Below, piece after piece: positions 1-7,860 of a stretch of 64,000 bases of DNA; within the stretch, counting starts at the first letter, position 1; each line of letters begins with the position of its first letter. The DNA comes from Microvirga aerophila (lineage in GTDB: Bacteria; Pseudomonadota; Alphaproteobacteria; Rhizobiales; Beijerinckiaceae), in NCBI RefSeq assembly GCF_003332305.1, contig NZ_QOIO01000011.1, positions 62,001 through 126,000 on the forward strand. The letters run 5' to 3'. The position numbers and the translations under genes were made by a program. The notes below the pieces were generated by a model, which worked only from the letters and a program-made list of their open reading frames with translations, was not told the DNA's origin and did not search any database.

Positions 1-954
1 GAGGCGGACCGCATGACGAAGCTTCTCCTCGAGGAAGCCGTCGTCGGCCCGGAGCGCGACGTGGTTCTCGAGGAGCGGCGCATGCGGGTCGAGACAGATC
101 CGTCATCCCAGCTCTCGGAGGCCATGGCGGCCGCGCTTTTCGTGCATCACCCTTACGGCATTCCGATCATCGGCTGGATGCACGAGATCGAAACGCTGAG
201 CCGCGAGAACGCTCTCGATTATTACCGACGCTTCTACACGCCTGAGAACGCCATTCTGGTGGTGGCCGGAGACGTGACGCCCGACGAGGTGCTGCGGCTG
301 GCCAAGGACACCTATGGCCGGATCGAGCCCCGTGGCGAGCGCCCCGTGCGCTTCCGCCCGCGCGATCCCGATCCGGTGGCCGCGCGTCACATCACGGTGT
401 CGGACCCAAAGGTCGAGCAGCCGACCCTGCAGCGGCTCTACCTTGTTCCCTCCTGCCGCACGGCCAAGGAGCGGGATTGCTATGCGCTGGAGCTTCTTGC
501 GGAAGTGATCGGCGGCGGTCCAACCTCCTACCTCTACCGTAAGCTGGTGCTCGAGCGCGGGATCGCCGTGAACGCGGGTGCTTGGTACATGTCCTCCTCC
601 ATGGACGAGACCCGGTTCTGCGTCTATGCGGTGCCGTCCGAGGGGGTCACGCTACAGGCTCTCGAAGAGGCTGTGGACGAGGTGCTCAAGACCGTGCCCG
701 AAGCCCTTGATTCCGACTCGATCGAGCGGGCCAAGACCCGCCTCGTGGCCGAAACCATCTATTCCACCGACAGCCAGTCCGCCCTTGCGCGTATCTACGG
801 TTCGGCTCTCGCTATCGGCGAGACCATCGAGGACGTGCATCGCTGGCCGGGCGAGATCGAGGCCGTCGTGAAAGACGACTTGGCTTCCGCGGCAGAACGC
901 TACCTCGTCCTGCGCCGGTCCGTGACTGGGTATCTGCAGAAGTCGGCCTCCTGA
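1..954 (+). CDS. M16 family zinc-metallopeptidase-like protein, 5' end outside the window
   Basis: The open frame runs from base 1 without a convincing start; the first in-frame ATG (13) falls in the middle of a conserved M16 block, so the N-terminus lies before the window. Visible family features are the stretch ERDVVLEERR, the HPYGIPIIGW segment and the FYTPENAILVVAGDV segment of the first half, then GGPTSYLYRKLVLERG of the second half. The HXXEH zinc site that would decide whether it is catalytic should lie upstream and cannot be seen. It is followed after 17 bases by a second M16 protein. Adjacent M16 pairs usually form a heterodimer of an active and an inactive subunit, probably periplasmic; that is family knowledge. 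The frame was probably longer by roughly 100 residues. Confidence 0.9.
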   Translation, partial: EADRMTKLLLEEAVVGPERDVVLEERRMRVETDPSSQLSEAMAAALFVHHPYGIPIIGWMHEIETLSRENALDYYRRFYTPENAILVVAGDVTPDEVLRLAKDTYGRIEPRGERPVRFRPRDPDPVAARHITVSDPKVEQPTLQRLYLVPSCRTAKERDCYALELLAEVIGGGPTSYLYRKLVLERGIAVNAGAWYMSSSMDETRFCVYAVPSEGVTLQALEEAVDEVLKTVPEALDSDSIERAKTRLVAETIYSTDSQSALARIYGSALAIGETIEDVHRWPGEIEAVVKDDLASAAERYLVLRRSVTGYLQKSAS

Positions 955-971
955 AAAGCCGAAGAACCGAG

Positions 972-2255
972 ATGACCATGACAGCTTCTGTCGAAATTCG
1001 CGCTGCGTCCCCAACCTCGGTGAAGACGCTGGTTTCCCCCGGCGGCATCGAGGCCTGGCACGTCGAGTCCGACGTAGTGCCTCTGATCGCCGTTGCGTTC
1101 ACGTTCGAGGGCGGCTCCGCTCACGATCCAGAGGATAGGCCGGGCGTTGCGCAAATGCTTGCCCGCTTGCTCGACGAAGGCGCAGGCCAATACAACTCCG
1201 ATGCGTTCCAGGAGCGCTTGGCCGGGCGCGCCATCGAACTGTCCTTCAATGCGGGCAATGATGCGATCGGCGGCTCTCTCAAGACCTTGGTCAAGCATGC
1301 CGACGAGGCCTTCGAGCTCATGCGTCTGGCGCTGGCCGAGCCGCGCTTCGATCAGGACGCCATCGAGCGCGTCCGCGCGCAGACCATCGCGGGCCTGCGC
1401 TACCAGCAGAACGATCCGGGCGTCATGGCGACGCGCCGGTTCTTCGAGGAAGGCTTCGCGGGCCATCCTTATGGCCGTCCGACCTCCGGCACGCCGGAGA
1501 GCGTGGCGATGATCACGCGGGACGATCTGGTCGCCATGCATCGAACGATGATCACCCGCGGACGGATCAAGATCGCGGTCGTCGGCGCCATCAGCGCGGA
1601 TCGCCTGTCAGGCCTGCTCGACAAGGTGTTCGGATCGCTGCCCGAGGCCCAGCCGCTGCCCTTCATCGAGCCGACCAGCCTGAAGCAGATCGGGTCGCGT
1701 TTCGTGGTCGATCTCGATGTCCCGCAATCGGTCATCCGCTTCGGTACGCAGGGAATTGCCTGGCGCGAGCCCGACTTCATCCCGGCTTATGTGCTCAACC
1801 ACATCCTGGGCGGGGGGGCGTTCACGTCGCGCCTGTTCCAGGAGGTGCGCGAAAAGCGCGGCCTCGCCTACAGCGTCGGCACATCCCTGGTGAGCTACCG
1901 CTCCGCCGCCATGACCTGGGGCTACACCGCCACCAAGAACGAGCGCGTGGCCGAGTGCCTCGACGTGATCTCGCAGGAGATCTCCCGCCTTACGACGGAC
2001 GGCCCGAGCGACGAGGAACTGCAGAAGGCCAAGGATTACCTCATCGGATCCTATGCCCTCGGGTTCGACACCTCGACGAAGATCGCCCACACCATGGTGC
2101 AGATCGCCTTCGAGGGCCTCGGCATCGACTATATCGGCCGCCGCAACGCCCTCGTCGGGGCCGTCACCCAGGCTGATATCAGCAAGGCCGCCGAGCGCCT
2201 GTTCGGCGATGGCAGGATGTTGACCGTGATCGCAGGACGCCCCACAGGCCTCTGA
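972..2255 (+). CDS. M16 family peptidase-like protein, non-catalytic partner
   Basis: A 427-residue M16 protein with the two-domain layout (N half about 20-220, C half about 230-420). The C half carries the typical GGGAFTSRLFQEVREKRGL segment. Where an active M16 enzyme has HXXEH after the first strand, this protein reads QMLARLLDEG, so the zinc ligands are absent and it should be the inactive partner of the preceding gene. The start at 972 follows the upstream stop by 17 bases; I see no long signal peptide with this start. The two genes form an operon and probably a heterodimer, as in other alphaproteobacterial pairs. Substrate unknown. Confidence 0.9.
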   Translation: MTMTASVEIRAASPTSVKTLVSPGGIEAWHVESDVVPLIAVAFTFEGGSAHDPEDRPGVAQMLARLLDEGAGQYNSDAFQERLAGRAIELSFNAGNDAIGGSLKTLVKHADEAFELMRLALAEPRFDQDAIERVRAQTIAGLRYQQNDPGVMATRRFFEEGFAGHPYGRPTSGTPESVAMITRDDLVAMHRTMITRGRIKIAVVGAISADRLSGLLDKVFGSLPEAQPLPFIEPTSLKQIGSRFVVDLDVPQSVIRFGTQGIAWREPDFIPAYVLNHILGGGAFTSRLFQEVREKRGLAYSVGTSLVSYRSAAMTWGYTATKNERVAECLDVISQEISRLTTDGPSDEELQKAKDYLIGSYALGFDTSTKIAHTMVQIAFEGLGIDYIGRRNALVGAVTQADISKAAERLFGDGRMLTVIAGRPTGL

Positions 2256-2389
2256 TCTGCACCTTTTGGTGATCGGGCCTATTGCGCCCATCGCCAAGAC
2301 GGGCCCTGATCTCCCCCTATGCACTCTGGCCAAGGCCTTGCGGCCGCCCTAGTCTTGCGCTCCCCTGTTGCAAGCTGGAGCAACCGCGC

Positions 2390-3709
2390 ATGGCCCTGCA
2401 GCAAACCATCGATCTCGCGCTTGCATCCAATATCGGTGAAGGCGGCCTGCCGCGCACGGCCGTCGAGGCTGCCTTGGCGGTCGTCGGCAAGGGCATGAAG
2501 AGGCTTGCGGAAGAGGATGCCACAGGCAGACTTCCGCTCCTTCACATACCGCGCGCGACGGACGACTTCGATGCCGTGCGAGCAGCGGCGTCCTGGCTGC
2601 GCCGGGATGCGACCGACGTGGTGTTTCTCGGCACCGGCGGGTCGAGCCTGGGAGGGCAGACGCTCGCGCAGTTGCGGGATTATGCCGTGCCGGGCGCCGG
2701 GCGTTTCACCGAGAGCCCGCGCGTCCACTTTCTCGACAATCTCGATCCCGTCACCTTCGACCACATTCTGCACAAGCTGCCGCTTTCCTCGACCCGGTTC
2801 GTGGCGATCTCGAAATCCGGCGGCACAGGCGAGACCCTGATGCAAACCATCGCGGTCCTGTCCGCTCTCGACAGGGCCGGTCTGAGGGCGCGTCCCAATG
2901 AAATTTTCCTGGGCCTGTCGGAGCCAAGGCCGCCGGGCGGGCGCAATGCCCTGCGCGACCTCCTGGAGCCCGAGGGCGTACGCTTTCTCGATCATCATGG
3001 AGGGATCGGCGGGCGCTACTCCGTTCTCACCAATGTGGGTCTTCTGCCCGCCGCCGCGATGGGGCTCGATATCGCGGCCATCCGCGAGGGCGCGGCGGAG
3101 GCCTATGAGCCGTTCCGCAATGGAACGGACGCGAAGTACACACCCGCGGCCCTGGGAGCCGCCCTCAACATTGCGACGATCCTCGAGGGCAAGGGGATTG
3201 CCGTCACCATGGCCTATGCGGATAGGCTCGAACGCTTCACCCGCTGGTGGGTGCAGCTCTGGGCCGAGAGCGTCGGTAAGGAGGGCAAGGGCTCCCAGCC
3301 GGTAGCCGCCATTGGCCCAGTCGACCAGCATAGCCAGATGCAGCTCTATCTCGGAGGCCCCAACAACAAGCTGTTCACCGTGCTGACGACCGGAGTGGCC
3401 GGGCAGGGGCCGCTCATGGACGGGAAGCTGGCGCAACGCGCCGGGGAGCCCGGCTTCGGCGGCCGCCACATGGGCGACCTCGTGGCCGCGCAAGGCCGCG
3501 CCACGGCCGACATGCTCGCCAGAAACGGCCGTCCTACCCGGCAAATCCACGTCGAGAAGCTTGACGAGCGCGCGCTGGGAGAACTTCTCATGCACTTCAT
3601 GCTGGAGACGATCCTCACCGCCTACGCGCTCGGGGTCGATCCGTTCGATCAGCCGGCCGTGGAGGAGGGTAAGATCCTGGCTCGGGAATATTTGGCGCAG
3701 GGGGCGTAG
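2390..3709 (+). CDS. pgi: Glucose-6-phosphate isomerase
   Basis: Interconverts glucose 6-phosphate and fructose 6-phosphate in the cytoplasm. The protein is 439 residues, shorter than the roughly 540-residue enterobacterial form. Sugar-isomerase (SIS) landmarks are present: FLGTGGSSLGG near residue 75, SKSGGTGETLM near 140, the PGI signature IGGRYSVLTNVG near 205, and FDQPAVEEGK near the C-terminus, matching the second PGI signature. An in-frame ATG at 2282 adds 36 unconserved residues; I prefer ATG 2390, where the conserved sequence begins. It stands between the M16 pair and mutL on the same strand with 130-150 base gaps, so it may have its own promoter. Confidence 0.92.
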   Translation: MALQQTIDLALASNIGEGGLPRTAVEAALAVVGKGMKRLAEEDATGRLPLLHIPRATDDFDAVRAAASWLRRDATDVVFLGTGGSSLGGQTLAQLRDYAVPGAGRFTESPRVHFLDNLDPVTFDHILHKLPLSSTRFVAISKSGGTGETLMQTIAVLSALDRAGLRARPNEIFLGLSEPRPPGGRNALRDLLEPEGVRFLDHHGGIGGRYSVLTNVGLLPAAAMGLDIAAIREGAAEAYEPFRNGTDAKYTPAALGAALNIATILEGKGIAVTMAYADRLERFTRWWVQLWAESVGKEGKGSQPVAAIGPVDQHSQMQLYLGGPNNKLFTVLTTGVAGQGPLMDGKLAQRAGEPGFGGRHMGDLVAAQGRATADMLARNGRPTRQIHVEKLDERALGELLMHFMLETILTAYALGVDPFDQPAVEEGKILAREYLAQGA

Positions 3710-3862
3710 GTTTCGAAAAAGAGGCGCCCGTTTCTTCCCTCTCTCGCGGGGAGGGAACAACACGGTGCCCCTCATGAGGAGTGGAATAAGGTCGCGCGGT
3801 CTGGCCGACTCAAGCCTCTGCAACTATCTTCAGTCTACGATTTCTCGCACCCGAAGCATCGC

Positions 3863-5704
3863 ATGCCCGTTCGTCGTCTCGATCCCATCCTCGTCGACCG
3901 CATCGCGGCGGGCGAGGTCGTGGAGCGTCCGGCCTCCGCCGTGAAGGAGCTGGTCGAGAACGCCGTCGACGCAGGGGCAACCTCTATCGAGATCGCCATT
4001 GAGGCAGGTGGTCGACGGCTCATTCGCATCGTGGACGACGGGGCCGGCATGACGCCGGAGGATCTGGAACTCGCGGTGGAGCGCCACGCCACATCCAAGC
4101 TGCCGGACGGGGACTTGTCCTCCATCAACACCCTGGGCTTTCGCGGCGAGGCGCTGCCCTCCATCGGCGCCGTTTCGCGCCTTGCGATCACCACCCGAAC
4201 GGCCGATGCGGAGATGGGATCGTCGATCGTCGTCGAGGCAGGCGTGAAGGGACCGGTGCGTCCCGCATCAGCCCCGAAGGGCACGCGCATCGAGGTGACG
4301 GACCTGTTCGCCGCAACGCCCGCGCGACTGAAGTTTCTCAAAAGCGACCGCTCAGAGGCACAGGCTGTCGCCGAAATCGTCAAGCGTCTTGCAATTGCGC
4401 ATCCGACGATCCGCTTCACGTTTGCGGGCGAGCACATCACGCCTTTCACCTATCCGCCGGAGCCTGCAAGCGAGCATGGCTTTCTGCGTCGCCTCTCGCG
4501 GGTGCTGGGCGGCGACTTCAACGAGAACGCCATGGCCATCGGCGTCGAGCGCGAAGGGGTGCGGCTCTCTGGCTTTGCCAGTCTGCCGACCTTCCATCGC
4601 GGGACGTCCGCGGGCATTCATTTCACTGTGAACGGACGTCCGGTGCGCGACAAGCTGCTGCTTGGCGCCGTGCGCGGCGCTTACGCCGACGTGATGGCGT
4701 CTGACCGGCATCCAGTGCTGGCCTTGATGATCGATCTCGATCCGCGCAACGTGGACGTGAACGTGCACCCGGCGAAAACCGAGGTGCGCTTCCGCGATCC
4801 CAACTTCGTGCGCGGCTTCGTGGTGGCGGCCTTGAAGGAGGCGATTACGCGTTTTGGCTTCCGGTCGTCCTCGACTGTCGGCGCCCGCACCCTTGAGAGC
4901 CTGCGTCCGCAGGGCGCGCCGCCGGCCCGTCCCGTGTCGGTTGCTCATCGCGCTCCCTCGATCCGGCACAGCAGCGCCTTCGCCGGGTGGCAGGCTCCGC
5001 TCGACAACGCATACCGGCCGTCCGGCCTCGCAGAAAGTCAGGCGAGCCTGCCCGACCTTGCGGCCCCTTCGGCCGACAGTCGCGCCACGCTGTCGGAGCA
5101 CGATTCCAGTGTGGAGGAAACGCCGCTCGGCGCAGCGCGTGCGCAGATCCATGGCACCTACATCGTGGCCCAGACACAGGATGGGATCGTCATCGTCGAT
5201 CAGCACGCGGCGCATGAGCGCCTCGTCTATGAAAGATTGAAGCGCGAGCGCACAACGTCAGGCATCTCACGGCAATTGCTTCTCATCCCCGAGGTCGTGG
5301 ACCTCGACCCCGTCGATTCCGATCGCGTCATGGCGGAGGCCGCTTCCCTCGAAAAGCTCGGTCTCGTTCTCGAAAGCTTTGGGCCCGGCGCGCTTCTCGT
5401 GCGCGAAGTTCCATCCGCGCTTGCAGGCGGACGCATCAAGGCGTTGGTGCAGGACGTGGCGGACGCGCTGGCCGAATGGGGGCAGGGCGCTTCGAGCCCG
5501 TTGGAAGAGCGACTGGACGCGGTTCTCTCTCGCATGTCGTGCCATGGTTCCGTGCGCGCAGGCCGCCGCATGAAGCCCGAGGAAATGAACGCGCTCCTGC
5601 GCGAGATGGAAGTGACGCCCATGTCGGGCCAGTGCAATCACGGCCGGCCCACCTATGTCGAGCTGAAGCTCGCCGACATCGAGCGATTGTTCGGGCGCCG
5701 GTAA
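3863..5704 (+). CDS. mutL: DNA mismatch repair protein MutL
   Basis: Couples mismatch recognition by MutS to strand incision. The N-terminal GHKL ATPase is intact: KELVENAVDAGA (catalytic E29, Mg-binding N33), DDGAGM at 58-63 and GFRGEAL at 92-98. A Pro/Ala/Ser-rich linker (about 335-425) leads to the C-terminal dimerisation/nuclease domain. The endonuclease signature DQHA-x2-E-x4-E is complete at 446-457, followed by SCHGSVRAG, QCNHGRPT and a terminal FGRR. This is therefore the self-nicking MutL type used by bacteria without MutH, as is usual in Alphaproteobacteria. Length 613 is normal. Confidence 0.97.
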   Translation: MPVRRLDPILVDRIAAGEVVERPASAVKELVENAVDAGATSIEIAIEAGGRRLIRIVDDGAGMTPEDLELAVERHATSKLPDGDLSSINTLGFRGEALPSIGAVSRLAITTRTADAEMGSSIVVEAGVKGPVRPASAPKGTRIEVTDLFAATPARLKFLKSDRSEAQAVAEIVKRLAIAHPTIRFTFAGEHITPFTYPPEPASEHGFLRRLSRVLGGDFNENAMAIGVEREGVRLSGFASLPTFHRGTSAGIHFTVNGRPVRDKLLLGAVRGAYADVMASDRHPVLALMIDLDPRNVDVNVHPAKTEVRFRDPNFVRGFVVAALKEAITRFGFRSSSTVGARTLESLRPQGAPPARPVSVAHRAPSIRHSSAFAGWQAPLDNAYRPSGLAESQASLPDLAAPSADSRATLSEHDSSVEETPLGAARAQIHGTYIVAQTQDGIVIVDQHAAHERLVYERLKRERTTSGISRQLLLIPEVVDLDPVDSDRVMAEAASLEKLGLVLESFGPGALLVREVPSALAGGRIKALVQDVADALAEWGQGASSPLEERLDAVLSRMSCHGSVRAGRRMKPEEMNALLREMEVTPMSGQCNHGRPTYVELKLADIERLFGRR

Positions 5705-5734
5705 CTCGCGTCTTCCGTAACGCGCAGACCTGCC

Positions 5735-6190
5735 TCAACCGGTTTTGGGGAACGGCACGACGGTGTCGTCGGTGGATCCCGACGGGTCGTGAGCAGCGCG
5801 GGCGTCTTTGGCCGCGTGGACCCTTTTGGCTGCGGATTCCACATAGGAGACGAGGGTCTCGTTCGGGCAGGGCTTCGCCAAAAAAGCCGCCCCGGCCGGC
5901 AGATCGCCCTGCTGCGGCCATTCCCGGCCGGACGTGATGAGAATTTCAATGTCAGGCCAGCGCCCGCTCACCAGCTGGGCAAGCTCATAGCCGTTGATCC
6001 CGGAAGGCATTTCCACATCGGTCAGCAGCACGTCTACTTCAACCCCTGCCTCCAGAACGGTCAAAGCCTCCGCAGCGTTCACGGCTTCGATCACGCGAAA
6101 GTCGGCGTCGATCAGGACGTCGGCGACGACCAGCCGAACGAGCGGCTCGTCCTCCACCAACAAAACGATACCGGGAAATCGATCATGCAT
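5735..6190 (-). CDS. Stand-alone response-regulator receiver protein
   Basis: A 151-residue protein holding one receiver domain and no output domain. Key residues are visible: acidic pair in VEDEP near residue 13, phospho-acceptor Asp in LLTDVEMP near 59, the Ser/Thr switch in LITSG and the Lys in LAKPC. The last 30 residues are a short polar tail. No histidine kinase is adjacent. It is transcribed towards mutL, and two further stand-alone receivers follow on the other strand, so the three look like local duplicates. A role as phosphate sink or small adaptor is inference. Confidence 0.88.
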   Translation of the reverse strand: MHDRFPGIVLLVEDEPLVRLVVADVLIDADFRVIEAVNAAEALTVLEAGVEVDVLLTDVEMPSGINGYELAQLVSGRWPDIEILITSGREWPQQGDLPAGAAFLAKPCPNETLVSYVESAAKRVHAAKDARAAHDPSGSTDDTVVPFPKTG

Positions 6191-6423
6191 GATGCGGAGC
6201 CAAACGGAAGGAATACAAGGAGAAACGTCCGCCTGAGTTCTCGGGTTCCGCCATCAATATTACGAATAAACGTAACTTCAGAGCGGAGCAAGCAGGATAA
6301 AACGTTTGTGTTCTCGCGCCAACCTTAAGATCAGGCCTCGATAGTAGCAACATGGCGCGAAACTCTATGAGAACCAACCGGCATGTGAGGCGTTTCTTCG
6401 CCTGTCAGTAGCGTCAGAGGGGC

Positions 6424-6840
6424 ATGATGAGCGCAGCATCCGTTACGTCGTTTCCGCGTCGCTCCCCTCCCACCATTCTGGTGGTCGAAGACGATGTAAT
6501 CACCCGTTGTCATGTCTGTGATGAATTGCGCGCGCGAGGGCTCAAGGTCCTGGAGGCGAATTCGTCAGACGATGCGTTCGCCGTCCTCGACAGGGTTCGT
6601 GTCGATCTTCTGATCATCGACATCCATCTGCCGGGTTCGCGTGATGGATTGGATGTTGCCCGCTTCGTTCGCGATCGCTTCGGGCCGACTCAAATCATCC
6701 TGACTTCCGGCAGGCCGGACGCGCCGCGCATTCCAGACCTCGATGACGTCGGCGTGTTCGTGAAGAAGCCTTACCTGGTCGAGCAACTCCTGGAAGTCGT
6801 CTCTCGCCGCCTCAACTGGCCGTCTGCATCCGACATGTGA
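6424..6840 (+). CDS. Stand-alone response-regulator receiver protein
   Basis: A 138-residue single receiver domain. The acidic pair is in VVEDD near residue 23, the phospho-acceptor Asp in LLIIDIHLP near 67, the switch residue in ILTSG and the conserved Lys in VFVKKPY. There is no DNA-binding or enzymatic output domain. A double ATG opens the frame (6424 and 6427) and either could be used. It is divergent from the receiver gene ending at 5735, with 233 bases between them, and is followed after 37 bases by a third receiver gene, probably co-transcribed. Confidence 0.87.
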   Translation: MMSAASVTSFPRRSPPTILVVEDDVITRCHVCDELRARGLKVLEANSSDDAFAVLDRVRVDLLIIDIHLPGSRDGLDVARFVRDRFGPTQIILTSGRPDAPRIPDLDDVGVFVKKPYLVEQLLEVVSRRLNWPSASDM

Positions 6841-6877
6841 CCCTGGAACAAGTTAAAACCTTGGCCGTTGGGCCCAT

Positions 6878-7303
6878 GTGAGCACCATATCCGAAACTCT
6901 CGATTTTCAATCTGACGCCTCTACGCACACGATCCTTGTCGTGGAGCACGAGGTTCTGGCGCGCCTGGTCATCGCCGACTACCTCCGCGACTGCGGATAC
7001 AAGGTTTTCGAGGCGGCGAATTCCGACGAGGCGGTTACAATGCTCCAGGCTCCCGACGTGGCGATCGACATCGTGTTCAGCGACGTTCAGATGCCGGGCG
7101 ACATGGATGGATTCCGCTTGGCTCGCTGGATCCGGGCTCACCATCCGGGCGTGCGCGTCATCCTGACCTCGGGTGTCGAGAGGTCGGCCGACATCGCAGC
7201 GACGCTGTGCGAGGCCGGGCCGCTGCTCGAGAAGCCTTATGCTCCACAGAGCGTCGTCGACCGGATCAGGCAACTGATGGCGAAGGCCGCGACTAAGCCT
7301 TGA
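6878..7303 (+). CDS. Stand-alone receiver protein with altered acidic pocket
   Basis: A 141-residue single receiver domain opened by GTG at 6878; the overlapping ATG at 6876 runs straight into TGA. The phospho-acceptor Asp lies in VFSDVQMP near residue 68, with the switch Ser in ILTSG and Lys in LLEKPY. The acidic pair that normally reads E/D-D is VVEHE here, so one of the two Mg-binding carboxylates is a histidine. Phosphorylation may be impaired or metal-altered (inference). The last 11 bases overlap the end of convergent rsmD. Confidence 0.85.
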   Translation: MSTISETLDFQSDASTHTILVVEHEVLARLVIADYLRDCGYKVFEAANSDEAVTMLQAPDVAIDIVFSDVQMPGDMDGFRLARWIRAHHPGVRVILTSGVERSADIAATLCEAGPLLEKPYAPQSVVDRIRQLMAKAATKP

Positions 7304-7850
7304 AACGCCCGAACACCACCTTGGTCTCCCCGTAGTCCCGCCGTTCGATTTCTTCGAACCCTTCCGGCAGGAAGACCTCGATCCCTTGTGCCTCCTCCAC
7401 GACCACAAGCGCGTCCGGCGTCAGCCAGCCGCCCTCGGCGCAGGAGCGCAGCGCCTTGGGGGCGAGATCCTTGCCGTAGGGTGGATCGCAGAAGACGAGT
7501 GAAAAGGGGGCATTCGGAGCAGCCGCGCCCATCCGCGTGGCGTCGCGGCGGAAGAGGCGGGTTGCGCCGCCTGCGCCGAGGCTCTCCACGTTCTCCCTGA
7601 TCAGGCCGCGCGCCTGCGCGCCGTCGTCGACGAAGAGCGCGAAGGCCGCGCCGCGCGACAGGGCTTCCAGCCCCATGGCGCCGGTGCCGGCGAAAAGATC
7701 CAGCACGCGCGCACCCTCGATGGGATCGTCGTAGGAATGCTGAAGGATGTTGAAAAGCGTCTCGCGCAGGCGATCCGAGGTCGGCCGGATGGCGTCCGAC
7801 TTCGGTCCTGCCAGCGAGCGGCCGCGCCAGCGCCCGCCCACGATCCTCAT
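7293..7850 (-). CDS. rsmD: 16S rRNA (guanine(966)-N2)-methyltransferase RsmD
   Basis: Methylates N2 of G966 in 16S rRNA during small-subunit assembly, using S-adenosylmethionine. The 185-residue Rossmann methyltransferase opens with MRIVGGRWRGR and the RPTSDRLRETLFNIL substrate segment, then has motif I DLFAGTGAMGLEALSRGA (about 49-66) and the catalytic motif DPPYG near 121. It starts 10 bases after the end of the RluB-type gene on the same strand, an rRNA-modification operon. Its 3' end overlaps the convergent receiver gene by 11 bases. Confidence 0.95.
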   Translation of the reverse strand: MRIVGGRWRGRSLAGPKSDAIRPTSDRLRETLFNILQHSYDDPIEGARVLDLFAGTGAMGLEALSRGAAFALFVDDGAQARGLIRENVESLGAGGATRLFRRDATRMGAAAPNAPFSLVFCDPPYGKDLAPKALRSCAEGGWLTPDALVVVEEAQGIEVFLPEGFEEIERRDYGETKVVFGRFKA

Positions 7851-7860
7851 GCGTCAAGCC

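Noticed and set aside
2279..3823. A 514-residue leftward open frame over pgi
   Set aside because: It is the antisense shadow of the sugar isomerase, which carries both PGI signatures.
5735..7303. A two-component system with sensor kinase
   Set aside because: Only receivers are present; no H-box or HATPase domain on either strand nearby.
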